From Rhizobium acidisoli (GTDB taxonomy: Bacteria; Pseudomonadota; Alphaproteobacteria; Rhizobiales; Rhizobiaceae), in contig NZ_CP034998.1 of NCBI RefSeq assembly GCF_002531755.2, positions 3,712,501 through 3,776,500 on the forward strand: a DNA stretch of 64,000 bases, in the 5' to 3' direction. Made by a program: the position numbers and the translations under genes. Shown piece by piece: positions 22,961-32,010 of the stretch (position 1 is its first letter; the number at the start of each line of letters is the position of its first letter). Below the pieces are notes generated by a model. That model searched no databases. It was not told where the DNA came from and saw only the letters and a program-made list of their open reading frames with translations.

Positions 22961-23093
22961 CTTTTCCGCGGCAGCACCCGAAAACCGCAATTTCAGCGTC
23001 GGTCGACAGGCGCGATCCGGAACCGTTTCTTAACCCTGTTCTGTCAAGACTTCGGGACGATTTGCCTGACTTTCAGAGTTTTGCGTGTTCATC

Positions 23094-24509
23094 ATGGCGG
23101 TCATAGAAACAGCGGAAAAGATGCTGCCCGCGGGCCTGCGCCCGATCGGCGGCCGCATGTTGCGCATGCTTGCGGCCGTGCTCACCGAACGTGGTGAGAA
23201 GGCGGCCGCTCAGCGCATGGCGCTGACGGCCTTTTCGATCCGCATTCTCAGTGCAGCCCTCGCCTTCATCTCCCAGATCGTGCTTGCCCGGCTGATGGGC
23301 GAATATGAATACGGCATCTTCGTTTTCGTCTGGGTGCTGGTCGTCGTCTTCGGCGATCTGTCATGCCTTGGTTTCCACACTGCGATCATCCGCTTCCTGC
23401 CGCAATACAGAGCAGCCGGCGCCTTCGAGGAAATCCGCGGCCTCACCGGCACGGCGCGCATCTTCGCGCTGCTTTCGGGCACCGCGGTGCTCGCTGCCGG
23501 CATGCTCGGGCTGCATTTCTTCGGCCATATGATCCAGGTCTATTATCTCGTCCCGATCTTCCTCGGCCTGCTTGCCATGCCGATGATCGCGCTCGGCGAT
23601 ATTCTGGAGGGCACGTCGCGGGCAAACCACTGGCCGGTCATGGCGCTCAGCCCGGTCTATATCGTCCGCCCCATCCTCATCATCGCCTTCATGCTGATCG
23701 CCATTGCCCTTGGCGCCGAGCATACGGCCGTCACCGCGATGCAGGCAGCGCTCGTCGCGACCTTCGTCACCGCGCTCGGCCAGTATGCCGCAACGCTCTA
23801 TCGCCTTCGCCGGCATTATGACGAAGGCCCGCGCAAAATCGATTTCCTCGCCTGGTTCAGCGTCGCCTTTCCGATTTTCCTGATCGAGGGCGTGAGCTTC
23901 CTGCTCACCAATTCCGATGTCGTCGTCGTCGGCATCTTCCTCGAGCCGCACGACGTCGCCATCTACTTCGCCGCCGCCAAGACGATGGCGCTGGTGCATT
24001 TCATCAATTTCTCGGTCAAGGCAGCCTCTGGCCCGCGCTTTTCCTCGATCATCGCTGAAGGCGACCACGCACAGCTGGCGACCGCCGCCATCGACGCCGC
24101 CCGCTGGACCTTCTGGCCGGCACTCGGCGTCGGCCTTGTGGTGCTTGCCGCCGGCCATCTTCTGCTGTCGCTCTTCGGCGGCGCCTTCACATCCGGTTAT
24201 CTGGTCATGGCGATCCTGCTTGCCGGTATCCTCGCCAAGTCGTTGGTCGGCCCGGCCGAAACGCTGCTGATGATGGCCGGCAAGCAGAATCTCTGCGTCG
24301 CGCTCTACGCCGGCGCACTGACCGCCAATGTCGGTCTGAACCTCGCTTTGATCCCGCATTACGGCATAGAAGGCACTGCGATCGCCACGGCTTCGGCCAT
24401 GGCGGTCGAGGCAATCCTGCTGCATCTTGCCGTGCGCAGCACGCTCGGCATAGTCCTTTTCGCCTTCGCCAGCCCCTCCGCCGCAACGCCAGAAATGAGA
24501 GTTCGATAG
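23094..24509 (+). CDS. Polysaccharide flippase-like membrane protein
   Basis: The 471-residue protein has about 12-14 transmembrane helices after a cytoplasmic start and fits the MOP superfamily of oligosaccharide flippases (Wzx/RfbX type). These move lipid-linked sugar units across the inner membrane. The first helix follows AAAQRMALTAFSIRILS. No Wzy, glycosyltransferase or chain-length gene is nearby, so the substrate is unknown. A GTG three codons earlier is possible; no strong ribosome site favours either. Its TAG stop directly abuts the ATG of the next gene. Confidence 0.82.
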   Translation: MAVIETAEKMLPAGLRPIGGRMLRMLAAVLTERGEKAAAQRMALTAFSIRILSAALAFISQIVLARLMGEYEYGIFVFVWVLVVVFGDLSCLGFHTAIIRFLPQYRAAGAFEEIRGLTGTARIFALLSGTAVLAAGMLGLHFFGHMIQVYYLVPIFLGLLAMPMIALGDILEGTSRANHWPVMALSPVYIVRPILIIAFMLIAIALGAEHTAVTAMQAALVATFVTALGQYAATLYRLRRHYDEGPRKIDFLAWFSVAFPIFLIEGVSFLLTNSDVVVVGIFLEPHDVAIYFAAAKTMALVHFINFSVKAASGPRFSSIIAEGDHAQLATAAIDAARWTFWPALGVGLVVLAAGHLLLSLFGGAFTSGYLVMAILLAGILAKSLVGPAETLLMMAGKQNLCVALYAGALTANVGLNLALIPHYGIEGTAIATASAMAVEAILLHLAVRSTLGIVLFAFASPSAATPEMRVR

Positions 24510-25787
24510 ATGGTGCGTATTCCTCCCGTTACCGAAAGCACCGACAGCATTGCCAACCGCATGGTGCATGATCTGGCCGCGCTCCATTTCGAAGCGCCGC
24601 GGGCCGAGGCGCGCGCCGAGATCGGCCGGCCGGGGCGCGAACTCTGCCTCTATCCCGGCAAGCTCGGCTATGAACTTCAGGAAGAGCTCGACTTTCTCTC
24701 CAACCGGGCGATGGAACCGAACGTCTTCTTCTCCGGCCGCTTCCTCGCGCCCGCCATGCCGCGGCTCGAAGACCGGCAGGTGAATTTCGCCCTGATCCGC
24801 GACCACAATGCCGGCCGCAGCCGCATGCGCTTTCTGATGCCGTTTTCGGTCGACAAGCCGGGCTTTGCAGTCGGCCCGTCGATCATCCGCGGCTGGTCGA
24901 ACAGCTTCGGCCCGCTCGGCACGCCGCTGGTCGACAGCGAGGATGCGGCCGAGACCCTCGACAATCTTTTTGAGGGACTGACCGCGCGTGACCTCAATCT
25001 GCCCGGAATCGTCGTCCTGCCGGATCTCAGGCTGAACGGTATCTTCGTGCGCATGATCAAGGCCGTGGCGCTCAGCCGCAATCTCCCCGTCACCGTCACC
25101 AATCCCTATTTGCGGCCGATGCTGCAGAGCGACGAAGAGGCGCCGGCCTATCTCGGCCGCACCATCTCTTCTTCGCACATACGCGAGATGCGCCGTCAGT
25201 GGCGTCTGCTGGAGGAACAGGGAACGGCGATTTATGCCGTCGCCCGCCAGCCCCGCGAAATTCACATCCGCTTCGAGGAATTCCTGGCGATGGAAGCCGG
25301 CGGCTGGAAAGGCAAGCGGCGAAGCGCGCTGGTCACCGATCGCTATCATACCGCCTTTGCCCGCGAGGCGGTGTCGAACCTTGCCGCCGTCGATGCCGTG
25401 CGTATTCACACGATCGATCTCAACGGCAAGGCGATCGCCGCTATCGTCGTGCTGATGATGGGTGGCGAGGCCTATACCTGGAAGACGGCCTATGACGAGA
25501 ACTATGCCCGCTATTCGCCGGGCAAGCTGCTGATGAGCGAACTCACCGAATGGCATCTCGACGACGCCAATATCGTCCGCTCCGATTCCTGCGCCGTCTC
25601 GGATCATCCGATCATGAGCCGCTTCTGGCAGGAACGCGAGGAGATGGGAACGCTAGTGATCGGCCTGACACAGAACAGCGACCGCGACATGCGCCAGGTC
25701 TCAGCCCAGCTCCACATGTACCGCAGCACCCGCAACATGGCGAAGATGCTGCGCGAGAAGATCTTGTCGCTCGCCGGCCGGGGCTGA
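24510..25787 (+). CDS. CelD/BcsL-like GNAT acetyltransferase
   Basis: The 425-residue cytosolic protein matches the acetyltransferase_6 group found in cellulose and exopolysaccharide loci. Visible is the central ligand-binding GNAT half (about 240-370: RFEEFLAMEAGGWKGK...AYTWKTAYDENYARYSPGKLLM). The motif FEEFLAMEA-GWKGK is characteristic. It starts right after the flippase stop, so the two are translated together, and it likely modifies the sugar that the flippase moves (inference). Confidence 0.8.
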   Translation: MVRIPPVTESTDSIANRMVHDLAALHFEAPRAEARAEIGRPGRELCLYPGKLGYELQEELDFLSNRAMEPNVFFSGRFLAPAMPRLEDRQVNFALIRDHNAGRSRMRFLMPFSVDKPGFAVGPSIIRGWSNSFGPLGTPLVDSEDAAETLDNLFEGLTARDLNLPGIVVLPDLRLNGIFVRMIKAVALSRNLPVTVTNPYLRPMLQSDEEAPAYLGRTISSSHIREMRRQWRLLEEQGTAIYAVARQPREIHIRFEEFLAMEAGGWKGKRRSALVTDRYHTAFAREAVSNLAAVDAVRIHTIDLNGKAIAAIVVLMMGGEAYTWKTAYDENYARYSPGKLLMSELTEWHLDDANIVRSDSCAVSDHPIMSRFWQEREEMGTLVIGLTQNSDRDMRQVSAQLHMYRSTRNMAKMLREKILSLAGRG

Positions 25788-25799
25788 AGCCCTTGGTCT

Positions 25800-27431
25800 T
25801 TAAGCTTCGGCTGCCGCCTTCTCGCGCAGCAGCCGGCGGATCACCTTGCCGGTGGTCGTCAGCGGCAAAGCATCGATGAATTCCACCTCGCGCGGATATT
25901 CATGCATTGAAAGCCGCGTCTTCACCCATTCCCTGATATCGGCGGCCAGCGCCTCGCTTGGCTGATGGCCCGGCGACAGAACGATATAGGCCTTGACGAT
26001 CTCGGTGCGCACCGCATCGGGTTTGCCGACGGCGGCGGCAAGCTGCACGGCGGGGTGGCCGATCAGGCAATCCTCGATTTCGGCCGGGCCGATGCGATAT
26101 CCGGACGAGGTAATGACATCGTCGTCGCGGCCCTCGAAGGTGACGTAGCCATCGGCATCCTGCCGGCCGATATCGCCGGTGAGCAGCCAGCCTTTGGCGA
26201 ATTTTCGCGCCGTCGCCGCCGCATCGTCCCAATAGCCGAGGAACATCACGGGATCGGGACTGGCGATGGCGATCTGACCCGGTTCGCCCGCCGGCAATTC
26301 GTCGCCCGCTTCGCTGACGATTGCGACGCGGTGCCCGGGCACTGCTCGGCCGATGGCGCCGGCCCTGGTCACCCCAAAGGCAGCGCTCGACGAGAGCACG
26401 AAATTGCACTCCGTCTGGCCGTAGAATTCGTTGACGGTGATGCCGAGCGTGCGCTGTGCCCATTCATAGGTCTCGCGGCCGAGCGCCTCTCCGGCCGAGC
26501 CGATGGTGCGCAGCACCAGATCGTATTTCGAGCGCGGATCGGCAACGGATCGCATTAGCCTCAATGCCGTCGGCGGAATGAAGGCGTTGCGCACCCCCAT
26601 CTCGGCCATGATCCGGTAGGCCATGTCGGCGTCGAATTTCTGCGCCGGCGACGAGACGACGGGAACGCCGAGCAGCAGGCTCGGCAGCAGCGCGTTGAGC
26701 AGCCCGCCGGCCCAGGCCCAGTCGGACGGCGTCCAGACCTTGTCGCCCGCTTTCGGAAAATCCTCATGGGCAAACTGCATGCCGGGAATATGGCCGGGCA
26801 GGACACGGTGGCCATGCAGTGCGCCCTTCGGCGGCCCCGTCGTTCCCGAGGTGAAAATCATCAACGCCGGATCGTCCGGACCGGTCTTGGCGACATCGAA
26901 GACGGGGGAATGGCCATCCACCAGTTCGCCGAAGGCGGCCGCGTCGGCACTCGCCTTGTCGATGCTGACAATATGTTTCAGCATCGGCAGATGCTCGCGG
27001 ATCTGCCGGATGCGCTCGAGACCGAAGCCATTGGTGACGACGGCCACCACGCCTGCCGCCTTCAGCCGGTACTCCAGCGCCTCGACGCCGAAGAGCAGCG
27101 CCAGCGGCAGCGCGATCGCGCCGGTCTTGTAGATCGCCACATGCGCGATCACCGTCTCGAAGGATTGCGGCAGGAGCAGCGCGACGCGATCGCCACGTGT
27201 TATGCCAAGCGAAACCAGCGCATTTGCAAAGGCCGAGGAACGGTCGGCAAGCGCGCGATAGGTCAGACTGCGGTGATCACCATCCGGGCTGAAATGTTCG
27301 AGGCAGACCTGCTCGGGCGCCCTCGCCGCCCAGTCGTCGCTGACGGCGCGGCCAATATTGAAATCCTCGGGAATCCGCCACGAGAAATCGCGATAGAGAT
27401 CATCGTAGCGATTGTGGAACGGCAGTATCAT
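25800..27431 (-). CDS. AMP-forming acyl-CoA synthetase
   Basis: The 543-residue enzyme activates a carboxylic acid with ATP and CoA. The ATP-binding motif is FTSGTTGPPKGALHGH (about 195-210). The adenylate motif YGQTECN (about 355) and the C-terminal hinge and lysine (TTTGKVIRRLLRE) are all present. The opening FHNRYDDLYRDFSWRIPEDFN, shortened, resembles short/medium-chain acetyl-CoA synthetase-like proteins. The acid is not known. It converges on the GNAT gene. Confidence 0.9.
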   Translation of the reverse strand: MILPFHNRYDDLYRDFSWRIPEDFNIGRAVSDDWAARAPEQVCLEHFSPDGDHRSLTYRALADRSSAFANALVSLGITRGDRVALLLPQSFETVIAHVAIYKTGAIALPLALLFGVEALEYRLKAAGVVAVVTNGFGLERIRQIREHLPMLKHIVSIDKASADAAAFGELVDGHSPVFDVAKTGPDDPALMIFTSGTTGPPKGALHGHRVLPGHIPGMQFAHEDFPKAGDKVWTPSDWAWAGGLLNALLPSLLLGVPVVSSPAQKFDADMAYRIMAEMGVRNAFIPPTALRLMRSVADPRSKYDLVLRTIGSAGEALGRETYEWAQRTLGITVNEFYGQTECNFVLSSSAAFGVTRAGAIGRAVPGHRVAIVSEAGDELPAGEPGQIAIASPDPVMFLGYWDDAAATARKFAKGWLLTGDIGRQDADGYVTFEGRDDDVITSSGYRIGPAEIEDCLIGHPAVQLAAAVGKPDAVRTEIVKAYIVLSPGHQPSEALAADIREWVKTRLSMHEYPREVEFIDALPLTTTGKVIRRLLREKAAAEA

Positions 27432-27666
27432 AGGCGAAATCCAGTGAATGCTGCACCAGCTAACACCTTATGCTGCAAATGCGCAAGCGACCGGTCCGGA
27501 CGGCGATGACCGGCCCGACTTCAGACCCCATCACGCATTGTTGTGCGCATCGCCGGACGGATTCTTCGCCGGGCGCCCTGCGACTTTGCCGGTTTCCGCA
27601 CTAGATCATGGAAGGCGGTCGAGGGGCATCGGATTTGGATCAGCAAATTCATCACGGAGTTATTTC

Positions 27667-28647
27667 ATGGAATATACAAAATTTGGGAAGACCGGCCTCG
27701 AAGTCTCGAAAATCTGCCTGGGCTGCATGACCTTCGGCGATCCCGGCCGCGGCAATCATGCCTGGAGCCTGCGGGAAGAAGAAAGCCGGGCGATGATCCG
27801 GCAGGCGATCGACCTCGGCATCAATTTCCTCGACACCGCCAACACCTATTCCAACGGCTCCTCGGAGGAGATCGTCGGCCGCGCCATCAAAGATTTCACC
27901 AAGCGCGAGGACATCGTGCTGGCGACGAAAGTGTTCAACCGCATGCGGCCGGGCCCGAATGGCGCCGGCCTGTCGCGCAAGGCGATCTTCGACGAAATCG
28001 ACAACAGCCTGCGCCGCCTCGGCACCGACTATGTCGACCTCTACCAGATCCACCGCTTCGACTATACGACGCCGATCGAGGAAACGCTTGAGGCGCTGCA
28101 CGACGTCGTCAAATCGGGCAAGGCGCGTTATATCGGCGCCTCCTCCATGTATGCTTGGCAATTTGCCAAAGCGCTCTACGTCTCCAGGCTGAACGGCTGG
28201 AGCGAATTCGTCAGCATGCAGGACCATCTGAACCTGCTGTACCGCGAGGAAGAGCGCGAAATGCTGCCGCTCTGCGAGGACCAGAAGATCGCCGTCATCC
28301 CCTGGAGCCCGCTTGCCCGCGGCCGCCTGACACGCGACTGGGACGAGGCGACGGCGCGCAGCGAAACCGACGAATTCGGCAAGACGCTTTACACGCAGTC
28401 CATCGATGCCGACCGCAGAATAGTCGAGGCGGTGGCCGAGATCGCCAAGGCTCGCGGCATTTCCCGCGCCCAGGTCGCAACCGCCTGGATCCTGCAGAAA
28501 AGTGCCGTGACCGCCCCGATCATCGGCGCTTCCAAACCGAACCACCTGACCGACGCCGTTGCCGCGCTCTCGGTCAAGCTCACCACTGAGGAAATCGCCG
28601 CATTGGAAGCACCCTACATCCCGCACGCCGTCGCCGGTTTCAAATAG
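27667..28647 (+). CDS. Aldo/keto reductase
   Basis: The 326-residue NADPH-dependent oxidoreductase has the catalytic Asp and Tyr in FLDTANTYSNG, Lys in LATKVF and His in YQIHRFD. The cofactor loop appears near GASKPNHL. The fold is a TIM barrel; the family acts on carbonyls of unclear identity. The frame is open far upstream, but the start at 27667 gives MEYTKFGKTGLEVSKICLG and has GGAG eight bases before. Confidence 0.93.
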   Translation: MEYTKFGKTGLEVSKICLGCMTFGDPGRGNHAWSLREEESRAMIRQAIDLGINFLDTANTYSNGSSEEIVGRAIKDFTKREDIVLATKVFNRMRPGPNGAGLSRKAIFDEIDNSLRRLGTDYVDLYQIHRFDYTTPIEETLEALHDVVKSGKARYIGASSMYAWQFAKALYVSRLNGWSEFVSMQDHLNLLYREEEREMLPLCEDQKIAVIPWSPLARGRLTRDWDEATARSETDEFGKTLYTQSIDADRRIVEAVAEIAKARGISRAQVATAWILQKSAVTAPIIGASKPNHLTDAVAALSVKLTTEEIAALEAPYIPHAVAGFK

Positions 28648-28684
28648 CCGCCGATCCGCTTCGGCTTTCAACCATCACGACAAG

Positions 28685-28709
28685 GCCTCTCCCCGTTCGC
28701 GGAGAGGGA
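28685..28709. repeat. Fragment of a RIME-like hairpin
   Basis: CCTCTCCCCGTTCGCGGAGA is a short stem resembling the CTCTCCCCGCTCGCGGGGAG hairpin at 40960-40985. It is probably a decayed copy between the aldo/keto reductase and methyltransferase genes. Confidence 0.5.
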
Positions 28710-28815
28710 GATCGCTTTCGTTGCGGCGTCCTTCCATCGGCCAGGCCCGCCGGACATCACAAGACAGTCACAGTTCGGCCTTAGCGAATGCCGAGCCATC
28801 GAGGAATCGCTCGCC

Positions 28816-29608
28816 ATGACCACCGTTCCTTTCGAACCCCGCCGCTTCCGCACCACCGCCGCCTATTACAGCCGTTTCCGCGTTCCCTATCCGGATGCGC
28901 TGATCGAGCGCGTGACCGCCAGAACCGGCCTTCGGCCCGGCGACCGTTTGCTCGATCTCGGCTGCGGGCCGTGTCAGATCGGCATCGCCTTCGCACGCCT
29001 CGCCGGCGCCGACGTCACCGGCCTCGATCCGGAACCGGAAATGCTGGAGGCCGCGCGCGACAATGCCGCGGCAGCCGGGGTCCGCGCCGAATTGGTCCTC
29101 GGCTCCTCCTATGATCTCGGCCCGGCCTTCGCGCCGCTGAAGATGACTGCCATGGGCCGCTCGTTCCACTGGATGGATCGCGACGCGACGCTGGCGATGC
29201 TGGACAAGCTGACCGAGCCGGGCGGAACGGTCGTCCTTTTCGGCGATCGCCACATCTCCGCCTCGCCGGCCTGGCGCGAGACCATGGAGAGCGTGTCCGA
29301 ACGCCTGTCGCCGGAAGAAATGCGGGCCGAGCGGCAGCTCCGCCGCGGGCTTTGGAAAGCACGAGGAATTTCTGCTGCGCTCCGCCTTCCGCAATCTCGA
29401 ACGCATCGGCATCGTCACAGAGAGGGTCATCGACGCCGATGAGATCGTCGGCCGTGCCTTCTCCATGTCCGTCACTTCGCCGCAGGCGCTCGGCGACCGG
29501 ACGATGGAATTCGAGCGGACGCTGCGAAGCGAGCTGGCCGCCCTGGCGCCGGATGGAAAATTCACCGAGATCGTCGAGAGCAACGCGCTCATCGCCTTCC
29601 GCGACTGA
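28816..29608 (+). pseudogene. Class I methyltransferase broken by a frameshift
   Basis: The first frame (28816 to about 29345) encodes a Methyltransf_11-type enzyme with the SAM motif LLDLGCGPCQIGIAFARL (about 39-56) and LDPEPEML. From about 29350 this frame turns into Arg-rich nonsense and stops at 29442. The next frame carries a sensible continuation (FGKHEEFLLRSAFRNLERIG ... FSMSVTSPQALGDRTMEFER ... IVESNALIAFRD) to a TGA at 29606-29608. One extra base near 29345-29352 explains both. It is either a young pseudogene or a sequencing error. The product would be about 263 residues. Confidence 0.78.
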
Positions 29609-29610
29609 GA

Positions 29611-30189
29611 CTATGACCGGCTGCCGGGATCGAGCTGCCGGCGCATCGTCACCAGAAACTGCTCGGCAAGCGCCCGGTCCTCGACCGCGCGGGCGAGAAT
29701 GACGGCGCCCATCATCGATGACAGCGTGGTGGCGGCATTGGCGCGGCGCTCCTCTTCGCTCTCGCCGGGGACGATATCGGCGAGCGTGTCGACCAGCACG
29801 GCGAGCCCGTCGCTGAAGACGGCGCGCACCGCGCCGCGGCTGCGGCTGACCTCCTGGATCAGCGTCGCGAAGACACAGCTGCCGCCCGGATCGTCGACCG
29901 TTCGCCAGTGGATATAATGGTCGAGAAGCGATTCCAGCGGCCGGTCCGGAGAATCGGCGATATGCTCCTTCCAGCGCGTTTCCACTCTGTCGATCAGCTT
30001 GCGGCTGACCTCCAGCGCCAAGTCGTCCTTCGACGCGAAATGACCGTAGAAACCGCCATGCGTCAGCCCCGCCGCCTTCATGATGTCGGCGACGCCGACG
30101 CCGTCGAAACCGTTCTCGCGGAAGAGCACGCCGGCAACGCCCAGGATCCTCTCTCGGTTTTCGGCAAATTTCTCGCGGCTGACCCGCAT
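29611..30189 (-). CDS. TetR/AcrR family transcriptional regulator
   Basis: The 192-residue repressor has an N-terminal helix-turn-helix (about 8-55: REKFAENRERIL...GLTHGGFYGHFASKDDLALE). The C-terminal ligand domain resembles the TetR_C group of AcrR-like proteins. An in-frame ATG ten codons earlier lies within the promoter, so 30189 was chosen. It faces the MFS gene across a 129-base gap with two palindromes, and very likely represses that gene and itself. Confidence 0.9.
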   Translation of the reverse strand: MRVSREKFAENRERILGVAGVLFRENGFDGVGVADIMKAAGLTHGGFYGHFASKDDLALEVSRKLIDRVETRWKEHIADSPDRPLESLLDHYIHWRTVDDPGGSCVFATLIQEVSRSRGAVRAVFSDGLAVLVDTLADIVPGESEEERRANAATTLSSMMGAVILARAVEDRALAEQFLVTMRRQLDPGSRS

Positions 30190-30219
30190 TTTTAAACTCC
30201 AGAAATAGTCGCTTGACAA

Positions 30220-30248
30220 AATATATGACGTCCATCATCAATAGGCAA
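30220..30248 (-). promoter_or_regulatory. Predicted promoter of the tetR-type gene
   Basis: On the minus strand a -35 box TTGCCT (30243-30248), a 17-base spacer and a -10 box TATATT (30220-30225) lie just upstream of the regulator. The operator at 30225-30238 fills much of the spacer, fitting autorepression. Confidence 0.55.
30225..30238. promoter_or_regulatory. Operator half-perfect palindrome O1
   Basis: ATGACGTCCATCAT is an imperfect copy of the perfect palindrome ATGATGGCCATCAT found 29 bases further along. It is likely a binding site of the adjacent TetR-type repressor. Confidence 0.6.
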
Positions 30249-30253
30249 GAAAT

Positions 30254-30267
30254 ATGATGGCCATCAT
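30254..30267. promoter_or_regulatory. Operator perfect palindrome O2
   Basis: ATGATGGCCATCAT is a perfect 14-base inverted repeat in the tetR/MFS intergenic region, about 50 bases before the MFS start. Centre-to-centre distance to O1 is 29 bases, near three helical turns. Confidence 0.65.
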
Positions 30268-30318
30268 GTAAATCATTCTCGTATCTTCCCGAAGCTGAAT
30301 CCGAACGGAATCTCGCCC

Positions 30319-31614
30319 ATGGTTTCCACAGCCCTTGCCTCCACCCTTGCCCGGCGCAACATCCACTACGGCTGGGTCGTCGTTGCCGCGACCTTCCTCA
30401 CCATGCTGGTCACAGCCGGCGCCATGGGCGCGCCGGGCGTCCTCATCAAGCCGCTGCAGGACGAGTTCGGCTGGGAGACCTCGCAGATTTCCTCAGCCCT
30501 TGCGATCCGCCTGATCCTTTTCGGTTTCATGGGTCCGTTCGCCGCCGCCTTCATGAATTATTTCGGCGTCCGCAAGGTCATCGTTTTCGCCCTGGCCCTG
30601 ATCGGCGCCGGTTTTATCGGCTCGCTGTTCATGACCAAGCTCTGGCATCTATTGGCGCTCTGGGGCATCGTCGTCGGCTTCGGCACAGGTCTGACGGCCA
30701 TGGTGCTCGCGGCCACGGTCTCAACCCGCTGGTTCACCAAGCATCGCGGCTTGGTTGTCGGCATGCTTTCGGCGAGCTCAGCCACCGGCCAGCTCGTCTT
30801 TCTGCCGCTGATGGCGGAGCTGACGGAGCGCTACGGCTGGCGATCGACGGTGTTTTTCGTCTGCGCCATGATCATGGTCGCAGCTCTGGCCGTGCTTGCC
30901 TTCATGCGCGACCGGCCAGCCGACCTGAACCTGCCGTCCGTCGGAGAAACGCAGGTGACACCGCCGCCGGCGGGCACCTCGCTCGGCGTCGCGCTGATGA
31001 CGCCGATCACCGTGCTGAGGGAAATCTCCAAGACCTCGACCTTCTGGATCCTGTTTGCTACCTTCTTCATCTGCGGGCTCAGCACCAATGGCCTGATCCA
31101 GACCCATTTCGTCACCCTTTGCGGCGATTTCGGCATCGTGCCGGTGGCCGCCGCCAGCGTGCTGGCGGTCATGGGCATCTTCGATTTCTTCGGCACGATC
31201 GGCTCCGGCTGGCTGTCCGACCGCTTCGACAATCGCTGGCTATTGTTCTTCTATTACGGCTTTCGCGGCCTCTCGCTGCTCTATCTGCCCTTCAGCGATT
31301 TCAGCTTTTACGGCCTCTCCATCTTTGCCGTCTTCTACGGCCTCGACTGGATTGCCACCGTGCCGCCGACCGTCAAGATCGCCGCCGACCGCTTCGGCCG
31401 CGAAAAGGCAGGCCTCGTCTTCGGCTGGGTCTTTGCCGGCCATCAGCTGGGTGCGGCCACCGCCGCCTATGGCGCCGGCCTGTCGCGCACGGAGCTTTCG
31501 AGCTACCTGCCCGCCTTCTTCGTCGCCGGCGCCTTCTGCCTGCTGGCCTCGATCCTGGCGATCACGCTGAAGAAGTCCGGCCTGACCAGCCCGGCACCCG
31601 CCGCTGCCCATTGA
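30319..31614 (+). CDS. Major facilitator superfamily transporter
   Basis: The 431-residue inner-membrane protein has 12 predicted helices in two bundles. The helix 2-3 loop is PFAAAFMNYFGVRKVIVF, and the equivalent second-half loop is GSGWLSDRFDNRW. It resembles the OFA/monocarboxylate-like MFS branch. The substrate is unknown; control by the divergent TetR-type gene suggests an efflux or uptake role for the regulator's ligand (inference). A hairpin follows at 31630-31652. Confidence 0.9.
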   Translation: MVSTALASTLARRNIHYGWVVVAATFLTMLVTAGAMGAPGVLIKPLQDEFGWETSQISSALAIRLILFGFMGPFAAAFMNYFGVRKVIVFALALIGAGFIGSLFMTKLWHLLALWGIVVGFGTGLTAMVLAATVSTRWFTKHRGLVVGMLSASSATGQLVFLPLMAELTERYGWRSTVFFVCAMIMVAALAVLAFMRDRPADLNLPSVGETQVTPPPAGTSLGVALMTPITVLREISKTSTFWILFATFFICGLSTNGLIQTHFVTLCGDFGIVPVAAASVLAVMGIFDFFGTIGSGWLSDRFDNRWLLFFYYGFRGLSLLYLPFSDFSFYGLSIFAVFYGLDWIATVPPTVKIAADRFGREKAGLVFGWVFAGHQLGAATAAYGAGLSRTELSSYLPAFFVAGAFCLLASILAITLKKSGLTSPAPAAAH

Positions 31615-31629
31615 GAATAGATATATGGC

Positions 31630-31652
31630 TCCGGCCTCGAAACGAGGCCGGA
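31630..31652 (+). terminator. Hairpin after the MFS gene
   Basis: TCCGGCCTCG and CGAGGCCGGA pair around AAA, 15 bases past the MFS stop. No run of T follows, so termination may be weak. Confidence 0.55.
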
Positions 31653-31741
31653 ACTCTCTACCGGATCAGTCTGATAACTTCACTCACGCGTCTTGCGCGT
31701 GCGGGCGCTCACATGTTAGACAGCCGCCCGTTCACTCCGTT

Positions 31742-31826
31742 GCCCCATTGGCGGAATTGGTAGACGCGCTCGACTCAAAATCGAGTTTCGAAAGAAGTGC
31801 TGGTTCGACCCCGGCATGGGGCACCA
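31742..31826 (+). tRNA. tRNA-Leu (anticodon CAA)
   Basis: The acceptor stem pairs GCCCCAT with ATGGGGC, followed by ACCA, so CCA is encoded. The anticodon arm is CTCGA-CTCAAAA-TCGAG with CAA at the anticodon position, reading UUG. A long variable arm (TTTCGAAAGAAGT) and a T arm with TTCGACC complete a class II tRNA of 85 bases. Confidence 0.95.
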
Positions 31827-31827
31827 G

Positions 31828-31879
31828 CCTCCGCTCTGTGAGCTTCGGCTCGGCGAGCTCGAAGCTGACAGAGCGGAGG
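31828..31879. repeat. Long inverted repeat just after tRNA-Leu
   Basis: CCTCCGCTCTGTGAGCTTCG pairs with the sequence at 31860-31879 over 20 bases with one mismatch; the 12-base loop can itself pair (GCTC/GAGC). It begins two bases past the tRNA CCA. No T run follows, so it may be a processing or termination hairpin or a mobile repeat. Confidence 0.65.
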
Positions 31880-32010
31880 GTGTCGCGCCGCAGTTCCGTC
31901 AGGAACGAAGGCGGACTGGTTCGATTATAGCAGCACCATCATCTCGAACGCCGCCGCGTAGCCCTAGCTTCAAAGAGCTGACGCGGAAGCAGAATTCGTA
32001 TCCGAAAAAA

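Noticed and set aside
20227..22977. A 916-residue open frame antisense to secA
   Set aside because: It exists because GC-rich codons of secA leave the opposite strand open; it has no ribosome site or recognisable domain. The same applies to the long frame opposite clpB (1021-3525).
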